A program made the position numbers and the translations under genes. Positions 1 to 8,729 of a DNA stretch of 64,000 nt are shown here, piece by piece. The notes beneath the pieces were generated by a model, which saw only the letters and a list, made by a program, of their open reading frames with translations, had not been told where the DNA came from and did no database searches. Position 1 is the first letter of the stretch. Every line of letters begins with the position of its first letter. The DNA lies in assembly GCF_042427745.1 (NCBI RefSeq), contig NZ_JBHMFA010000005.1. One strand, written 5' to 3'. Origin of the DNA: Algibacter miyuki (lineage in GTDB: Bacteria > Bacteroidota > Bacteroidia > Flavobacteriales > Flavobacteriaceae).

Positions 1-1
1 T

Positions 2-781
2 TTTCCTTCAGCTAAACAGGTGGCTGTTTTCGATACGGCATTTCACCAATCTATTCCCGAACATGCTTATAGATATGCTATTCCAAATAACCTTTTAACC
101 GAACATAAAATTAGAATGTACGGTTTTCATGGTACCAGCCACAAATATGTATCAGAACAAGCCATTCATTATTTAGGCAAAAAAGAATCTAAAATCATAT
201 CCATTCACTTAGGAAACGGTTGCAGTATAACAGCTATTAAAAACGGAAAAGCTGTAGATCATTCTATGGGCTTAACACCTTTAGATGGTTTAATTATGGG
301 AACACGAAGTGGTGACATCGACCCATCGGTTATTTTTCATTTAGCCAGCAAATTAAATTATTCCTTAAATGAAATTAACACACTTTTACAAAAGAAAAGC
401 GGCATGCTAGGCTTAACAGGCTTTAGTGATTTAAGAGAAATAGAGATAGAGGCCGCCAAAGGCAATAGAGATTGTTTACTCGCTTTACAAATGAATACCT
501 ACCGTATTAAAAAATATATAGGAAGTTATGCTGCTATTTTAAACGGGTTAGACGCCATTGTTTTTACCGCTGGAATTGGAGAAAACTCGGAACTGATGCG
601 CAGTATGGTTTGCACAGATTTAGATTTCCTTGGTATTGAAATAGATTCAGAAAAAAATAAAGAAAGATCTAAACATTTAAGAGCGATAAACACAGATCAA
701 TCTAAGGTGAAAATATTAATTATCCCAACCAACGAAGAATTAGAAATTGCTAAACAATCGGTTCAATTATTCGAAAATTAA
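2..781 (+). CDS. ackA: Acetate kinase, C-terminal part (5' end outside window)
   Basis: Converts acetate plus ATP to acetyl phosphate, usually run in reverse to make ATP from acetyl phosphate; cytosolic. The frame is open from base 2, so the gene begins before the window; a GTG at 20 lies inside the gene and is not the start. Family motifs seen: VFDTAFH just inside the edge, FHGTSH, LGNGCS, the DHSMGLTPLDG loop, TRSGDIDP and, near the end, TAGIGENS (ATPase-fold adenosine motif). About 260 of roughly 400 residues are present. It ends 15 bases inside the convergent gene on the minus strand. In most bacteria pta lies next to ackA; it would be upstream, off the window. Confidence 0.95.
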   Translation, partial: FPSAKQVAVFDTAFHQSIPEHAYRYAIPNNLLTEHKIRMYGFHGTSHKYVSEQAIHYLGKKESKIISIHLGNGCSITAIKNGKAVDHSMGLTPLDGLIMGTRSGDIDPSVIFHLASKLNYSLNEINTLLQKKSGMLGLTGFSDLREIEIEAAKGNRDCLLALQMNTYRIKKYIGSYAAILNGLDAIVFTAGIGENSELMRSMVCTDLDFLGIEIDSEKNKERSKHLRAINTDQSKVKILIIPTNEELEIAKQSVQLFEN

Positions 782-1513
782 TCGCCCTTTATAAATTTCT
801 TCCACAGTAACAGTATTTGGTTTATTAACCGAAATAACATCACCTATACCAGAAATTTTACCCGTAAGAGATTCTTGCGGGTTTACAACCATATCGTTAG
901 AACTTCTGTTGGAAACATTTACGTTTTGCGCAACTAAATCGCGGCCTTCAAAACGTGATGTACCTGCCGCGAAAACCACATTCAAGTTTTGTGTTTTCCC
1001 CGAAATAAAAGCATTAGAAATATTATTAAAAACCACTCGGAAGTTTGTATTATCAACCTGTAGTTTGAAATTTCCGCTTGTAAAACTATCAGGCACGCCA
1101 AAATCTTCAGATAAAATCGTTAGACTCGGATATGTTAAAACACCATTAGAGCTCACGTCATATTGCGTAGAACTTCTAATTTCTATAATATTCGGAGACG
1201 TTATATACACTTTTGTAATGCCATAATCTCGAACATAGTTACATGTATTATTATCGGTTAAAACAAGTTGACCATTGGTAACAACCGCTTCAACATCGTT
1301 TATTAAATTGGCTCCAGTTTCAATAGTTACTTTTTGGGTATCACCCTCAGTGACAATTAATTCTACATCCCGATTTACTAATATTTTAGTAAACGGTTCT
1401 AAAGAAATTTCTTGTTCTATAATAGCCCCTGTTTTCTGAAAACAATCGCTAGCATTTTCACTATCACAAGCCAAAATCAAACTAAAAACGAGTATATAAA
1501 GTAGCTTTCTCAT
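767..1513 (-). CDS. Lipoprotein with GIN domain (DUF2807)
   Basis: 248 residues. It starts with a signal peptide ending in a lipobox (LILAC, Cys16), so it should be a lipid-anchored envelope protein. The rest is a repetitive beta-rich chain with many short V/I/N-rich strands, resembling the 'putative auto-transporter adhesin, head GIN domain' family, a beta-helix-like fold common in Bacteroidetes. Function in this family is not established. The start overlaps the stop of the upstream gene (1510-2613) by 4 bases, so the two are co-transcribed and probably translationally coupled. Its 3' end runs 15 bases into the convergent acetate kinase gene. Confidence 0.8.
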   Translation of the reverse strand: MRKLLYILVFSLILACDSENASDCFQKTGAIIEQEISLEPFTKILVNRDVELIVTEGDTQKVTIETGANLINDVEAVVTNGQLVLTDNNTCNYVRDYGITKVYITSPNIIEIRSSTQYDVSSNGVLTYPSLTILSEDFGVPDSFTSGNFKLQVDNTNFRVVFNNISNAFISGKTQNLNVVFAAGTSRFEGRDLVAQNVNVSNRSSNDMVVNPQESLTGKISGIGDVISVNKPNTVTVEEIYKGRLIFE

Positions 1514-2613
1514 AATCTAACACCAATTCCAAATTCAACAGCCTCAGCCTTTGCTCCATGTGATTTCAAAGTCATTGCTCCAAACCATTTTCTATTTTTT
1601 CCTACGTAACGTTTCAACCCAATTCTTAAATAGGTACGTCCTTCAAAATCATAAGGATAATACACATAATACCCAAACTGCGTGAGTAAAGATGTTCTAT
1701 TCAGAAATAATTCATGCCCAGCAAAAACACCAACACGTTTATAATCTTCGTCGCCTGTAATATCAAACTCTGGGAAAGCGACACTTCTGTAATAAATAAG
1801 TTCCTTTAAGAAATTAGAGAAAAACACATCAGCTCCAAACTGCAAAGCACTTTTACGATTAATACGTTTATCTGCATATGCCGAAAAAATATAAAACGGA
1901 AACTGTCCGCTACCTACCACATCACTCTCATTAATACCCGACCTAAACACCATATTATACTTTATGGGTTGCGTAAACTTTCGGTCGCTAGCACTTAATG
2001 TGTGTTGGTATTCCAGTTCCTCCTTATCAATATTATAAGTTAGTCCCACGTTTAACGCCAGCGTATTTGTACTCGCATTAGGCGCTTTAACATTGGCGTT
2101 AGAATAATGAATTAAAGACACCCCAGCCGTAAGTCCAAACCTATCAAAAAGGCGTTCTTTTTTAAAATTAAGCATCACCATGGTGCTACTCATCAACTTC
2201 GAACCGTAAGCTATATTTCTATAATTATCAACCTTATCGTACGGATTTTCGCTATACGCCAAACCTTGCCCAATACGAAACATCAGGTTTCTATTCAAAA
2301 AGTAAAAATTAAGATGCCCATATACCGAGGTCACTTCACCTAAAACATCGTTTTTCATGTTTTGGTATGCGTAAGTCAATCCATAATCGGGGTAATTAAA
2401 ACGCTGTTCCCAGTTCTTAAAACCGTACGTTTTTTTGTTCCAACTTAAAAGATATCCCTCAGGGCGACCTTTAATTAAATGAAGAATATCGTTATTATGA
2501 AGCGCAATATTGCCCTTAAAATAACTTAAATCAAGGTAAGAGGTATGTGTTTTATCTTGCGAAAACGCACTACAAAAGATAATACAAAACAGGCAGGTAT
2601 AAAGTAATTTCAT
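1510..2613 (-). CDS. Acyloxyacyl hydrolase / PagL-like lipid A deacylase
   Basis: 367-residue outer-membrane protein with a cleavable signal peptide (cut after about FCSAFSQ) and alternating beta-barrel strands to the end. The PagL-family catalytic His-x-Ser with following Asn is visible as HYSN at residues 169-172. PagL enzymes remove the 3-O acyl chain of lipid A; this barrel is longer than classical PagL (about 170 residues), as is usual for the Bacteroidetes 'acyloxyacyl hydrolase' group. It is followed with a 4-base overlap by a GIN-domain lipoprotein. The exact lipid substrate is inferred from the family only. Confidence 0.72.
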   Translation of the reverse strand: MKLLYTCLFCIIFCSAFSQDKTHTSYLDLSYFKGNIALHNNDILHLIKGRPEGYLLSWNKKTYGFKNWEQRFNYPDYGLTYAYQNMKNDVLGEVTSVYGHLNFYFLNRNLMFRIGQGLAYSENPYDKVDNYRNIAYGSKLMSSTMVMLNFKKERLFDRFGLTAGVSLIHYSNANVKAPNASTNTLALNVGLTYNIDKEELEYQHTLSASDRKFTQPIKYNMVFRSGINESDVVGSGQFPFYIFSAYADKRINRKSALQFGADVFFSNFLKELIYYRSVAFPEFDITGDEDYKRVGVFAGHELFLNRTSLLTQFGYYVYYPYDFEGRTYLRIGLKRYVGKNRKWFGAMTLKSHGAKAEAVEFGIGVRL

Positions 2614-2689
2614 TATTAAAATTCAGGGCGACAAATGTACTTAAATTTCAACAGAACATTAAAATTTAAGTACAATTCCTTAATTATCA

Positions 2690-3646
2690 CTAAAATAATG
2701 CCGACGCAATCGCCTTAACATTATCACTTTTCCCCATGGAATAGTAGTGTAACACCGGTACGCCGGCCGCTTTTAATTCTTTAGACTGTTGTATGGCAAA
2801 CTCAATCCCGACTTGCCTAACGGCCTTATTATCCTTACAGTCTTCAACAGCTTCAATTAAATTTTGAGGTAAATCAATTTTAAAAACCTGAGGTAAAATT
2901 TGTAAATGCCTTTTAACCGCAATAGGTTTAATACCCGGAATAATAGGCACTGTAATTCCAGCTTCTCTAGCCTTTTCTACAAACTCGAAATACTTATTAT
3001 TATCAAAAAACATTTGCGTAACCACATAATCGGCACCCGCATCTACTTTTTCTTTTAAGCGACGTAAATCATTAATTAGCGACGGTGCTTCCATGTGTTT
3101 CTCTGGGTAACCCGCAACACCAATACAAAAATCAGAATTATGAGTCACCTTAAAATCATCGTGTAAATACTGACCTTTATTCAAATTCGAAATTTGCTTT
3201 ACTAAATCGGCAGCAAAAGCATTCCCCCCCTTTACAGGTGTAAAATACGGCTCATCCTTCATCGAATCTCCACGCAAAGCCATTACATTATCCAAACCTA
3301 AATAATGGCAATCTACCAAAACATACTCCGTTTCTTCTTTTGTAAAACCACCACACAATAAATGCGGAATAGCATCTACCTGATACTTGTGCATAATAGA
3401 CGCACAAATACCCACCGTACCAGGGCGCATACGTGTAATACGTTTATCCAACAAACCATTGCCTTTATCAATATACACGTACTCCTCACGAGATGTGGTT
3501 ACATCAATAAATGGTGGATTAAACTCCATTAAAGGATCAATATTATTATATAAATCCTGAATATTTGTACCTTTTTTAGGTGGTATCACCTCAAAAGAAA
3601 ATAATGTTTTTCCGTTGGCCTGTTTAATATGGTCTGTTACTTTCAT
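2690..3646 (-). CDS. metF: Methylenetetrahydrofolate reductase
   Basis: Reduces 5,10-methylene-THF to 5-methyl-THF, the methyl donor for methionine synthase; a cytosolic FAD enzyme. 318 residues, normal family length. FSFEVIPPKK at 16-25 carries the catalytic Glu (Glu19); the TIM-barrel segments TSREEY, ALRGDS, IGVAGYPEKH and TQMFFDN are typical. It is the last gene of the SAM-riboswitch met operon. It is separated from the preceding 80-residue gene by 142 bases that hold repeat-family copies, so part of its mRNA may arise by readthrough. Confidence 0.97.
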   Translation of the reverse strand: MKVTDHIKQANGKTLFSFEVIPPKKGTNIQDLYNNIDPLMEFNPPFIDVTTSREEYVYIDKGNGLLDKRITRMRPGTVGICASIMHKYQVDAIPHLLCGGFTKEETEYVLVDCHYLGLDNVMALRGDSMKDEPYFTPVKGGNAFAADLVKQISNLNKGQYLHDDFKVTHNSDFCIGVAGYPEKHMEAPSLINDLRRLKEKVDAGADYVVTQMFFDNNKYFEFVEKAREAGITVPIIPGIKPIAVKRHLQILPQVFKIDLPQNLIEAVEDCKDNKAVRQVGIEFAIQQSKELKAAGVPVLHYYSMGKSDNVKAIASALF

Positions 3647-3656
3647 TACTTATTTT

Positions 3657-3684
3657 TTGTCATCCTCACAAAGCGAGAATCTTA
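3657..3684 (+). repeat. Short hairpin repeat (family B), degenerate copy
   Basis: A GTCATCCTCACAAAGCGAGAATC string related to the hairpins at 21630-21641, 44124-44142 and 51352-51367 (consensus roughly TTTCCGC-CTTC-GCGGAAAT). Here the arms are decayed. It sits directly upstream of metF. Similar elements are scattered through flavobacterial genomes; the function is unknown. Confidence 0.4.
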
Positions 3685-3706
3685 TCAATATTTTAGTTTA
3701 ATTTTT

Positions 3707-3797
3707 GGGCGTTACCACATGGGTCGCGCTTTTCACTATATCTTTTTTTGCCATAGGTGGCAGCAAAAAAAGGATGCCATTGCAATCGCTAACACGG
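3707..3797 (+). repeat. Dispersed repeat family A, copy 1
   Basis: About 90 bases beginning GGGCGTTACC and ending in CGCTAACACGG, with conserved inner blocks (GGGTCGCGCTTTTCACTATATCTTTTTTT and AAAAAAAGGATGCCATTGCAATC, each given here as its position 3720-3748 and 3765-3787). The ends are imperfect inverted repeats. Its right end supplies the stop codon and last codons of the 80-residue gene at 3789-4031. Related copies lie at 21482-21563, 41614-41773 and 51195-51283. Confidence 0.75.
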
Positions 3798-4031
3798 GTT
3801 CACCAGCTTATTTTTTACCTCATCAAAAGTTTCTGCGTACGCCCAATAAATCCATCTTCCATCCAAATAATCCGTAAGAATATATTTTTCACTCAACGAT
3901 TTTATTCGTGATACAGCAACCACTTTCTTCGAAAACCCCGCTACCTCAACATGTTCTAAAACCTCTTTATTATCGGCATCATAACCATGAGAAATCATGT
4001 GGCTTCCTAAACTTATCTCTATAAACGCCAT
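3789..4031 (-). CDS. Small protein of unknown function between metH and metF
   Basis: 80 residues, not recognised. It starts one base after the metH stop codon, so it is almost certainly translated with metH. The composition is that of a soluble alpha/beta protein; no signal peptide or membrane segment. A His/Asp-containing early segment (SHMISHGYDADNKE) and a C-terminal WIYWAYAETFDEV block are the most distinctive parts. Its last three codons (Asn-Pro-Cys-stop) are donated by a dispersed repeat, so the original C-terminus may have been different. A link to methionine synthesis is suggested only by its position. Confidence 0.6.
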   Translation of the reverse strand: MAFIEISLGSHMISHGYDADNKEVLEHVEVAGFSKKVVAVSRIKSLSEKYILTDYLDGRWIYWAYAETFDEVKNKLVNPC

Positions 4032-4032
4032 A

Positions 4033-6708
4033 CTATTGCTCTGCTAAAGTAGGATGCAACCATTTTCGAGCCGTTTTCTTATCAATGCCTTTACGTTCAG
4101 AATAATCAGTTAACTGATCGTCAGTAATTTTCCCCAAACCAAAATACTTCGCTTCCGGATTACCAAAATAATACCCCGAAACTGCAGCAGCTGGCCACAT
4201 CGCTAAACTTTCCGTTAAGGTTACACCAATTAGTTTTTCAACCTCGAGCAATTCCCAAATGGTTTCCTTTTCTAAATGATCAGGACATGCAGGATATCCT
4301 GGTGCCGGACGAATACCTTTATAACTTTCCTTAATTAAATCGGTGTTACTTAAATCTTCATCGGCAGCATAACCCCAATGTGTTAATCTTATTTTTTTAT
4401 GTAAATATTCAGCAAAAGCTTCAGCAAATCTATCAGCAATAGCCTGTGCCATAATACCATTATAATCGTCGTCCTTGGCTCTATAACTATCGGCTAATTC
4501 TTGAGCTCCAAAAATAGCAACACAGAACGCACCTATATAATCTGTTCTACCAGACTCTTTTGGAGCTATAAAATCAGACAAAGCATGATTTGGAATCCCT
4601 TCACGTTTTTTTAATTGCTGACGCAAGGTTCTAAAAATCGCGATTTCCTTTCCGTTTTTCTGAACCGAAATATCATCATCGTTAATAGTATTAGCTTCAA
4701 ACAAACCAAAAACAGCTTTTGGCTTTAAAAGTTGCTTGGCAATAATTTCTTTAATCATCTCCTGAGCTTCAGCATACATAATAGTAGCTTGTTCTCCCAC
4801 AACCTCATCGGTTAAAATATCAGGAAATTTCCCGTGTAAATCCCAACTTCTAAAAAACGGACTCCAATCTATAAACGGTTCTAGTTCTTTTAAACTTAAC
4901 TGTTTTAAAATTTGAACACCTAATTCTCTTGGTTTAGAAATATTAGACGTTTCCCAGTCTATTTTATATTTTCTCTTACGTGCTTCTTCAATAGAAATAT
5001 AAGATTTCTCTTTACCACGCTTTAAAAACTTGTTTCTAAAATCATCATAATCCGCTTTTAACTTAGCGACATAAGCATTGTTGGTTTTCTTATTTAATAA
5101 ATCTCCAACCACGGTAACCGCACGAGATGCATCGTTAACATGCACCACCGCATTTTTATACTGTGTATCAATTTTTACAGCTGTATGCGCTTTAGATGTT
5201 GTTGCTCCACCAATAAGCAAAGGCACTTCAAAGTTTTGAAGTTGCATTTCTTTAGCTAAATACACCATTTCATCTAATGATGGTGTAATTAACCCTGATA
5301 AACCAATAGCATCAACACGTTCGCTGATGGCCATTTCTATAATTTTTTCAGGCGGTACCATAACCCCTAAATCTACAATTTCGTAGTTATTACAAGCCAA
5401 AACAACACTTACAATATTTTTACCAATATCGTGCACATCACCTTTTACGGTAGCCATTAATATTTTCCCAACAGGTTCTTGCTTGTCCCCTTTTTCTGCT
5501 TCAATAAACGGGTTTAAATAACCAACGGCTTTTTTCATTACACGCGCCGATTTTACCACCTGAGGTAAAAACATTTTACCTGCTCCGAATAAATCTCCAA
5601 CCACATTCATCCCAATCATTAAATGACCTTCGATGACTTCAATAGGCTTAGCTGCTTCTTGCCTTGCTATTTCAACATCTTCAATAATAAAAGCATCAAT
5701 ACCTTTTACTAAAGCATGTGTAATACGCTCTTGTACCGGGTTTTCTCTCCAAGATAAATCGACACCTTTTTCAACTTTAGAGCCTTTTACAGTTTCTGCA
5801 AAGTCTAATAACCGTTCGGTAGCATCTTCTCTTCTGTCTAAAATAACATCTTCAACATGCTCTAATAAATCTTTTGGAATATCATCATAAATCTCTAAAA
5901 GTGCAGGATTTACAATACCCATATTCATACCCGCCTGAATGGCATAATATAAAAATACCGAGTGCATAGCTTCGCGAACACCGTTGTTTCCTCTAAAAGA
6001 AAACGATACGTTACTCACACCTCCACTGACACTTACATTTTCTAAATTCTCACGAACCCAACGCGTTGCTTCGATAAAATCGATAGCGTTTCTGCGGTGT
6101 TCGTCCATTCCAGTTGCTACCGGAAATATATTTAAATCGAAAATAATATCTTCTGAAGGAAACCCCACTTTATCAACTAAAACACGATACGAGCGTTCGG
6201 CAATTTCTATTCTTCGTTGGTAGGTATCTGCTTGTCCAACTTCATCAAAAGCCATAACAATAACTGCAGCACCGTAACGTTTAATTTGCTTGGCTTGCCA
6301 AATGAAATTCTCTTCACCTTCCTTTAAGGAAATAGAATTCACCACACACTTTCCTTGCACAACTTGCAAACCAGCATTGATAATTTCCCACTTAGAACTA
6401 TCGATCATGATAGGCACACGGCAAATATCTGGTTCGGCAGCAATAAGGTTTAAAAAACGTACCATCGATGCTTTACCATCAATAAGTCCGTCGTCCATAT
6501 TAATGTCGATAATTTGCGCTCCACCATCTACTTGGTGACGTGCAATATCCAAAGCTTCATCGAACTTCTCTTCATTAATTAATCGTAAAAACTTACGAGA
6601 CCCCGCTACATTAGTACGTTCTCCTACATTTATAAAATTGGTGTTTTCGCTTAGAACTAAAGGTTCTAAACCAGACAATTTCATGTATTTAGTTTGCTTT
6701 ATTTTCAT
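4033..6708 (-). CDS. metH: Methionine synthase, pterin/cobalamin/reactivation half
   Basis: 891 residues that match E. coli MetH without its homocysteine-binding domain. Order: pterin-binding TIM barrel (about 20-300; NFINVGERTNVAGS at 24-37), B12 cap helices (about 310-400), B12-binding Rossmann domain with the cobalt-ligand motif DVHDIG (424-429, His426), SGL and GGATTS, then the AdoMet-binding reactivation domain (about 570-891; RPAPGYPACPDH is the AdoMet signature). The homocysteine domain is a separate gene at 7422-8420, so the enzyme works as two chains. It overlaps the ABM gene start region by one base at 6708. The operon is under a SAM-I riboswitch. Confidence 0.95.
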   Translation of the reverse strand: MKIKQTKYMKLSGLEPLVLSENTNFINVGERTNVAGSRKFLRLINEEKFDEALDIARHQVDGGAQIIDINMDDGLIDGKASMVRFLNLIAAEPDICRVPIMIDSSKWEIINAGLQVVQGKCVVNSISLKEGEENFIWQAKQIKRYGAAVIVMAFDEVGQADTYQRRIEIAERSYRVLVDKVGFPSEDIIFDLNIFPVATGMDEHRRNAIDFIEATRWVRENLENVSVSGGVSNVSFSFRGNNGVREAMHSVFLYYAIQAGMNMGIVNPALLEIYDDIPKDLLEHVEDVILDRREDATERLLDFAETVKGSKVEKGVDLSWRENPVQERITHALVKGIDAFIIEDVEIARQEAAKPIEVIEGHLMIGMNVVGDLFGAGKMFLPQVVKSARVMKKAVGYLNPFIEAEKGDKQEPVGKILMATVKGDVHDIGKNIVSVVLACNNYEIVDLGVMVPPEKIIEMAISERVDAIGLSGLITPSLDEMVYLAKEMQLQNFEVPLLIGGATTSKAHTAVKIDTQYKNAVVHVNDASRAVTVVGDLLNKKTNNAYVAKLKADYDDFRNKFLKRGKEKSYISIEEARKRKYKIDWETSNISKPRELGVQILKQLSLKELEPFIDWSPFFRSWDLHGKFPDILTDEVVGEQATIMYAEAQEMIKEIIAKQLLKPKAVFGLFEANTINDDDISVQKNGKEIAIFRTLRQQLKKREGIPNHALSDFIAPKESGRTDYIGAFCVAIFGAQELADSYRAKDDDYNGIMAQAIADRFAEAFAEYLHKKIRLTHWGYAADEDLSNTDLIKESYKGIRPAPGYPACPDHLEKETIWELLEVEKLIGVTLTESLAMWPAAAVSGYYFGNPEAKYFGLGKITDDQLTDYSERKGIDKKTARKWLHPTLAEQ

Positions 6709-7034
6709 TATCTATAATGTTCTACTGTTGGAAAAGGTTCGTAAAATGAATGTAACAACGTTTTCCATTCTTGATATTCTTGTGATTTACGGAAACCAAT
6801 TTCATGATCTTCAATGGTTTCCCAATGCACTAATAATATATATTTATCATCTTGCTCAACACACTTTTTTAAATCGTGTGAGATATAGCCTTTCATTGAA
6901 GAAATGATTTTCTGAGCGATTTTAAATGTATTTTCAAAATCACTTGATAATCCTTTCTTAATATTTAATATGGCTACTTCAAGAATTCTTTTTTGGTTCT
7001 TAGTTCTTAGTTTTTGGTTATTAGTTTGCATCAT
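6708..7034 (-). CDS. ABM-domain protein (antibiotic biosynthesis monooxygenase-like)
   Basis: 108 residues; the body from about residue 17 (ILEVAILNIK...) has the ferredoxin-like ABM pattern: a beta strand, helix with F...F..A..II, G-Y-ISHDL strand, then YILLVHWET and a helix with H/FRKSQEY..W. ABM proteins are small dimeric, often cofactor-free, oxygenases or haem-binding proteins; the reaction here is unknown. The first 16 residues (NNQKLRTKNQK) are translated from a TTAGTTTTTGGTTATTAG-type intergenic repeat, so the true start may be further in or the gene was extended by the repeat. It sits inside the met operon between the two MetH halves. Confidence 0.72.
   Translation of the reverse strand: MMQTNNQKLRTKNQKRILEVAILNIKKGLSSDFENTFKIAQKIISSMKGYISHDLKKCVEQDDKYILLVHWETIEDHEIGFRKSQEYQEWKTLLHSFYEPFPTVEHYR
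6995..7029 (+). repeat. Intergenic repeat family C (TTAGTTTTTGGTTATTAG type)
   Basis: The plus strand reads TTCTTAGTTCTTAGTTTTTGG followed by TTATTAGTTTG. The same low-complexity motif recurs at 7386-7440, 16471-16500, 16571-16610 and 17523-17570. Here it has been captured in the annotated 5' end of the ABM gene. Confidence 0.55.
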
Positions 7035-7387
7035 TATAATTTTTTATAATAATTAATAAAACCGTTTAACAATTTTTTATTTAAAATCACTTTCTCTAAA
7101 ATGTCTTTTAAATCATCTTCCGAAATATATTCTAAATCAAAAGATAAATATAATTGGGTTTCTACTTCTTGTAAAGAACCTTTTGCTATATACAGAAAAT
7201 GTATCGTTTCTTTATTGGATTGTCTTCCACAACCTTCCGCTATATTTGAAGGAACAGAAACAGCACATCTCCTTATTTGATTTGTTAAACCATACAATTC
7301 TTCTTTTGGAAAACATTTGGTTAATTGATAAACCAACTGAACCAATTCCCTTGAATTTTTCCAAACATCTAAATCTGTATAATTCAT
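7034..7387 (-). CDS. S23-type four-helix bundle protein
   Basis: 117 residues; matches the family first found in 23S rRNA intervening sequences (TIGR02436). Seen: N-terminal DLDVWKNSRELVQLVY, the invariant GLTNQIRRCAVSVPSNIAEGCGR block (41-63), FLYIAKGSLQEVETQL and a C-terminal helix. Four amphipathic helices that form a pentameric basket in known relatives, including the Avd protein of diversity-generating retroelements; the cellular role of the stand-alone form is unknown. There is no reverse transcriptase or rRNA nearby. It lies between two family C repeat tracts and interrupts the two MetH genes, which suggests insertion as a small unit. Confidence 0.9.
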   Translation of the reverse strand: MNYTDLDVWKNSRELVQLVYQLTKCFPKEELYGLTNQIRRCAVSVPSNIAEGCGRQSNKETIHFLYIAKGSLQEVETQLYLSFDLEYISEDDLKDILEKVILNKKLLNGFINYYKKL

Positions 7388-7440
7388 TTTCTAACTATCT
7401 ATTTCTACTAATAACTACCAACTAAAAACTATTAACTATT
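7386..7440 (+). repeat. Intergenic repeat family C, second copy
   Basis: Runs of ACTAATAACTACCAACTAAAAACTATTAACTATT-like sequence (7407-7440) between the MetH homocysteine-domain gene and the S23 gene. Together with 6995-7029 it brackets the S23 gene. Confidence 0.5.
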
Positions 7441-8420
7441 CTAGGCTTATACTTGGCTGCAAGATTTGCTATAACACGAATATGCTCCGGACTAGTACCA
7501 CAACAACCACCTATAATATTTATTAAATTACGTTTTAAATATTCTTCTATTTGTTCTCCCATTTCTTCAGGACTTTCGTCGTACTCACCAAAAGCATTTG
7601 GTAATCCGGCATTAGGATGCGCTGATATAGCAAAATCTGTTTTAGAAGCAATAGTCTCTAAGTGAGGTTGCAATAAATTAGCCCCTAAAGCACAGTTAAA
7701 CCCTACTGAAAGTAATGGAATATGAGATACTGAAATTAAGAAAGCTTCAGCTGTTTGGCCTGATAATGTTCGTCCTGAAGCATCGGTAATAGTACCACTT
7801 AACATAATTGGCATATCGATACCACGCTCGTCTTTTACTTCTTCTATAGCAAACAATGCAGCTTTGGCGTTTAAGGTATCAAATACGGTTTCAACTAAAA
7901 GTAAATCTACACCACCATCAATAAGCGCTTCTACTTGTTGTTTGTATGCAATACGTAACTCATCGAAAGTAATAGCTCTGTATCCTGGGTCGTTAACATC
8001 GGGAGACATACTTGCTGTACGGTTTGTTGGCCCTATTGAACCAGCTACAAAACGAGGTTTGTGTGGCTCTTTTGCAGTAAATTCATCGGCAACTTCTTTT
8101 GCTATTTTTGCAGACTCGTAGTTTAGCTCGTAAACCAAATCTTCCATTTGGTAATCTGCCATAGCAATTGTAGTTCCAGAAAAGGTATTGGTTTCTACAA
8201 TATCGGCACCTACGGCAAAATACTTACCATGTATGGTTTTTATAGCTTCGGGCTGGGTAAGCGATAGTAAATCGTTATTTCCCTGTAAAGGTGTTGGATA
8301 ATCTTTAAAGCGTTCGCCTCTAAAATCTTCTTCTTGAAATTTGTAAGCTTGTAGCATCGTACCCATGGCACCATCTAAAACCAAAATTCGCTCTTTTAAT
8401 GCTTCTCTGATATTCGACAT
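7422..8420 (-). CDS. metH: Methionine synthase, homocysteine-binding half
   Basis: 332-residue homocysteine S-methyltransferase (Hcy) domain. It activates homocysteine on zinc for methylation by the B12 half encoded downstream. Seen: LDGAMGTMLQ near the N-terminus, ETNTFSGT, GPTNRTAS, LLVETVFDTLNAKAA, and the three zinc cysteines in FNCALGA and GGCCGTSPEH. Length matches the isolated domain, and it ends cleanly, so this is a split gene rather than a truncation. First gene after the SAM-I riboswitch. The C-terminal codons run into a family C repeat. Confidence 0.95.
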   Translation of the reverse strand: MSNIREALKERILVLDGAMGTMLQAYKFQEEDFRGERFKDYPTPLQGNNDLLSLTQPEAIKTIHGKYFAVGADIVETNTFSGTTIAMADYQMEDLVYELNYESAKIAKEVADEFTAKEPHKPRFVAGSIGPTNRTASMSPDVNDPGYRAITFDELRIAYKQQVEALIDGGVDLLLVETVFDTLNAKAALFAIEEVKDERGIDMPIMLSGTITDASGRTLSGQTAEAFLISVSHIPLLSVGFNCALGANLLQPHLETIASKTDFAISAHPNAGLPNAFGEYDESPEEMGEQIEEYLKRNLINIIGGCCGTSPEHIRVIANLAAKYKPRIVNSF

Positions 8421-8550
8421 GTTTTCTTTTCTTTTTACGCTTTAGATTATTTTCGTTTACAGCAATTAAAGATACTGATGAACGAAAAACTTAGCTAAAA
8501 CGCCGTATTCTATTATAAGTTTTATCAAGAAAAGTTAAAGAAACACTTTT

Positions 8551-8685
8551 CGTTATCTGTCTAATAATTTTAAAAATTACTAAGTAGAATGTAGCACCTT
8601 CTTTAATTCCTTGATAGTTATCTTGGTTCTTAAAGGGTTGCCAAGGTTTCAACGGGTCTATTCCCTCTGCCTTTCTTGATAACAC
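8551..8685 (-). promoter_or_regulatory. SAM-I (S-box) riboswitch of the metH-metF operon
   Basis: On the minus strand: P1 arm GTTATC (8683-8678), conserved AAGAAAGGCAGAGGG, GACCCGTTGAAACC, GGCAACCCTTTAAG, then GGTGCTACATTCTAC (8597-8583), a P4 hairpin and the closing P1 arm GATAAC (8557-8552). These are the consensus S-box blocks in correct order. It lies 131 bases before the homocysteine-domain gene; binding of S-adenosylmethionine should lower expression. No strong terminator is obvious in the remaining leader, so control could be translational. A 64-codon open frame across it is just translated riboswitch. A TATTTTTG (8737-8730) could be the -7 box. Confidence 0.93.
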
Positions 8686-8729
8686 AATTACATTTATGAA
8701 CTGTTACCACCATTGTGGATTTGCTCCTG

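Noticed and set aside
5633..5890. Plus-strand open frames over metH (also 5984-6223, 6290-6538)
   Set aside because: Antisense shadows of strongly supported metH domains with Ser/Thr/Ile-rich translation and no family match.
6708..8420. Diversity-generating retroelement suggested by the S23/Avd-like protein
   Set aside because: No reverse transcriptase, template repeat or variable repeat is present; S23 proteins are common alone.
8491..8685. 64-codon open frame on the minus strand before metH
   Set aside because: It is the SAM-I riboswitch read as protein; every block matches the conserved RNA.
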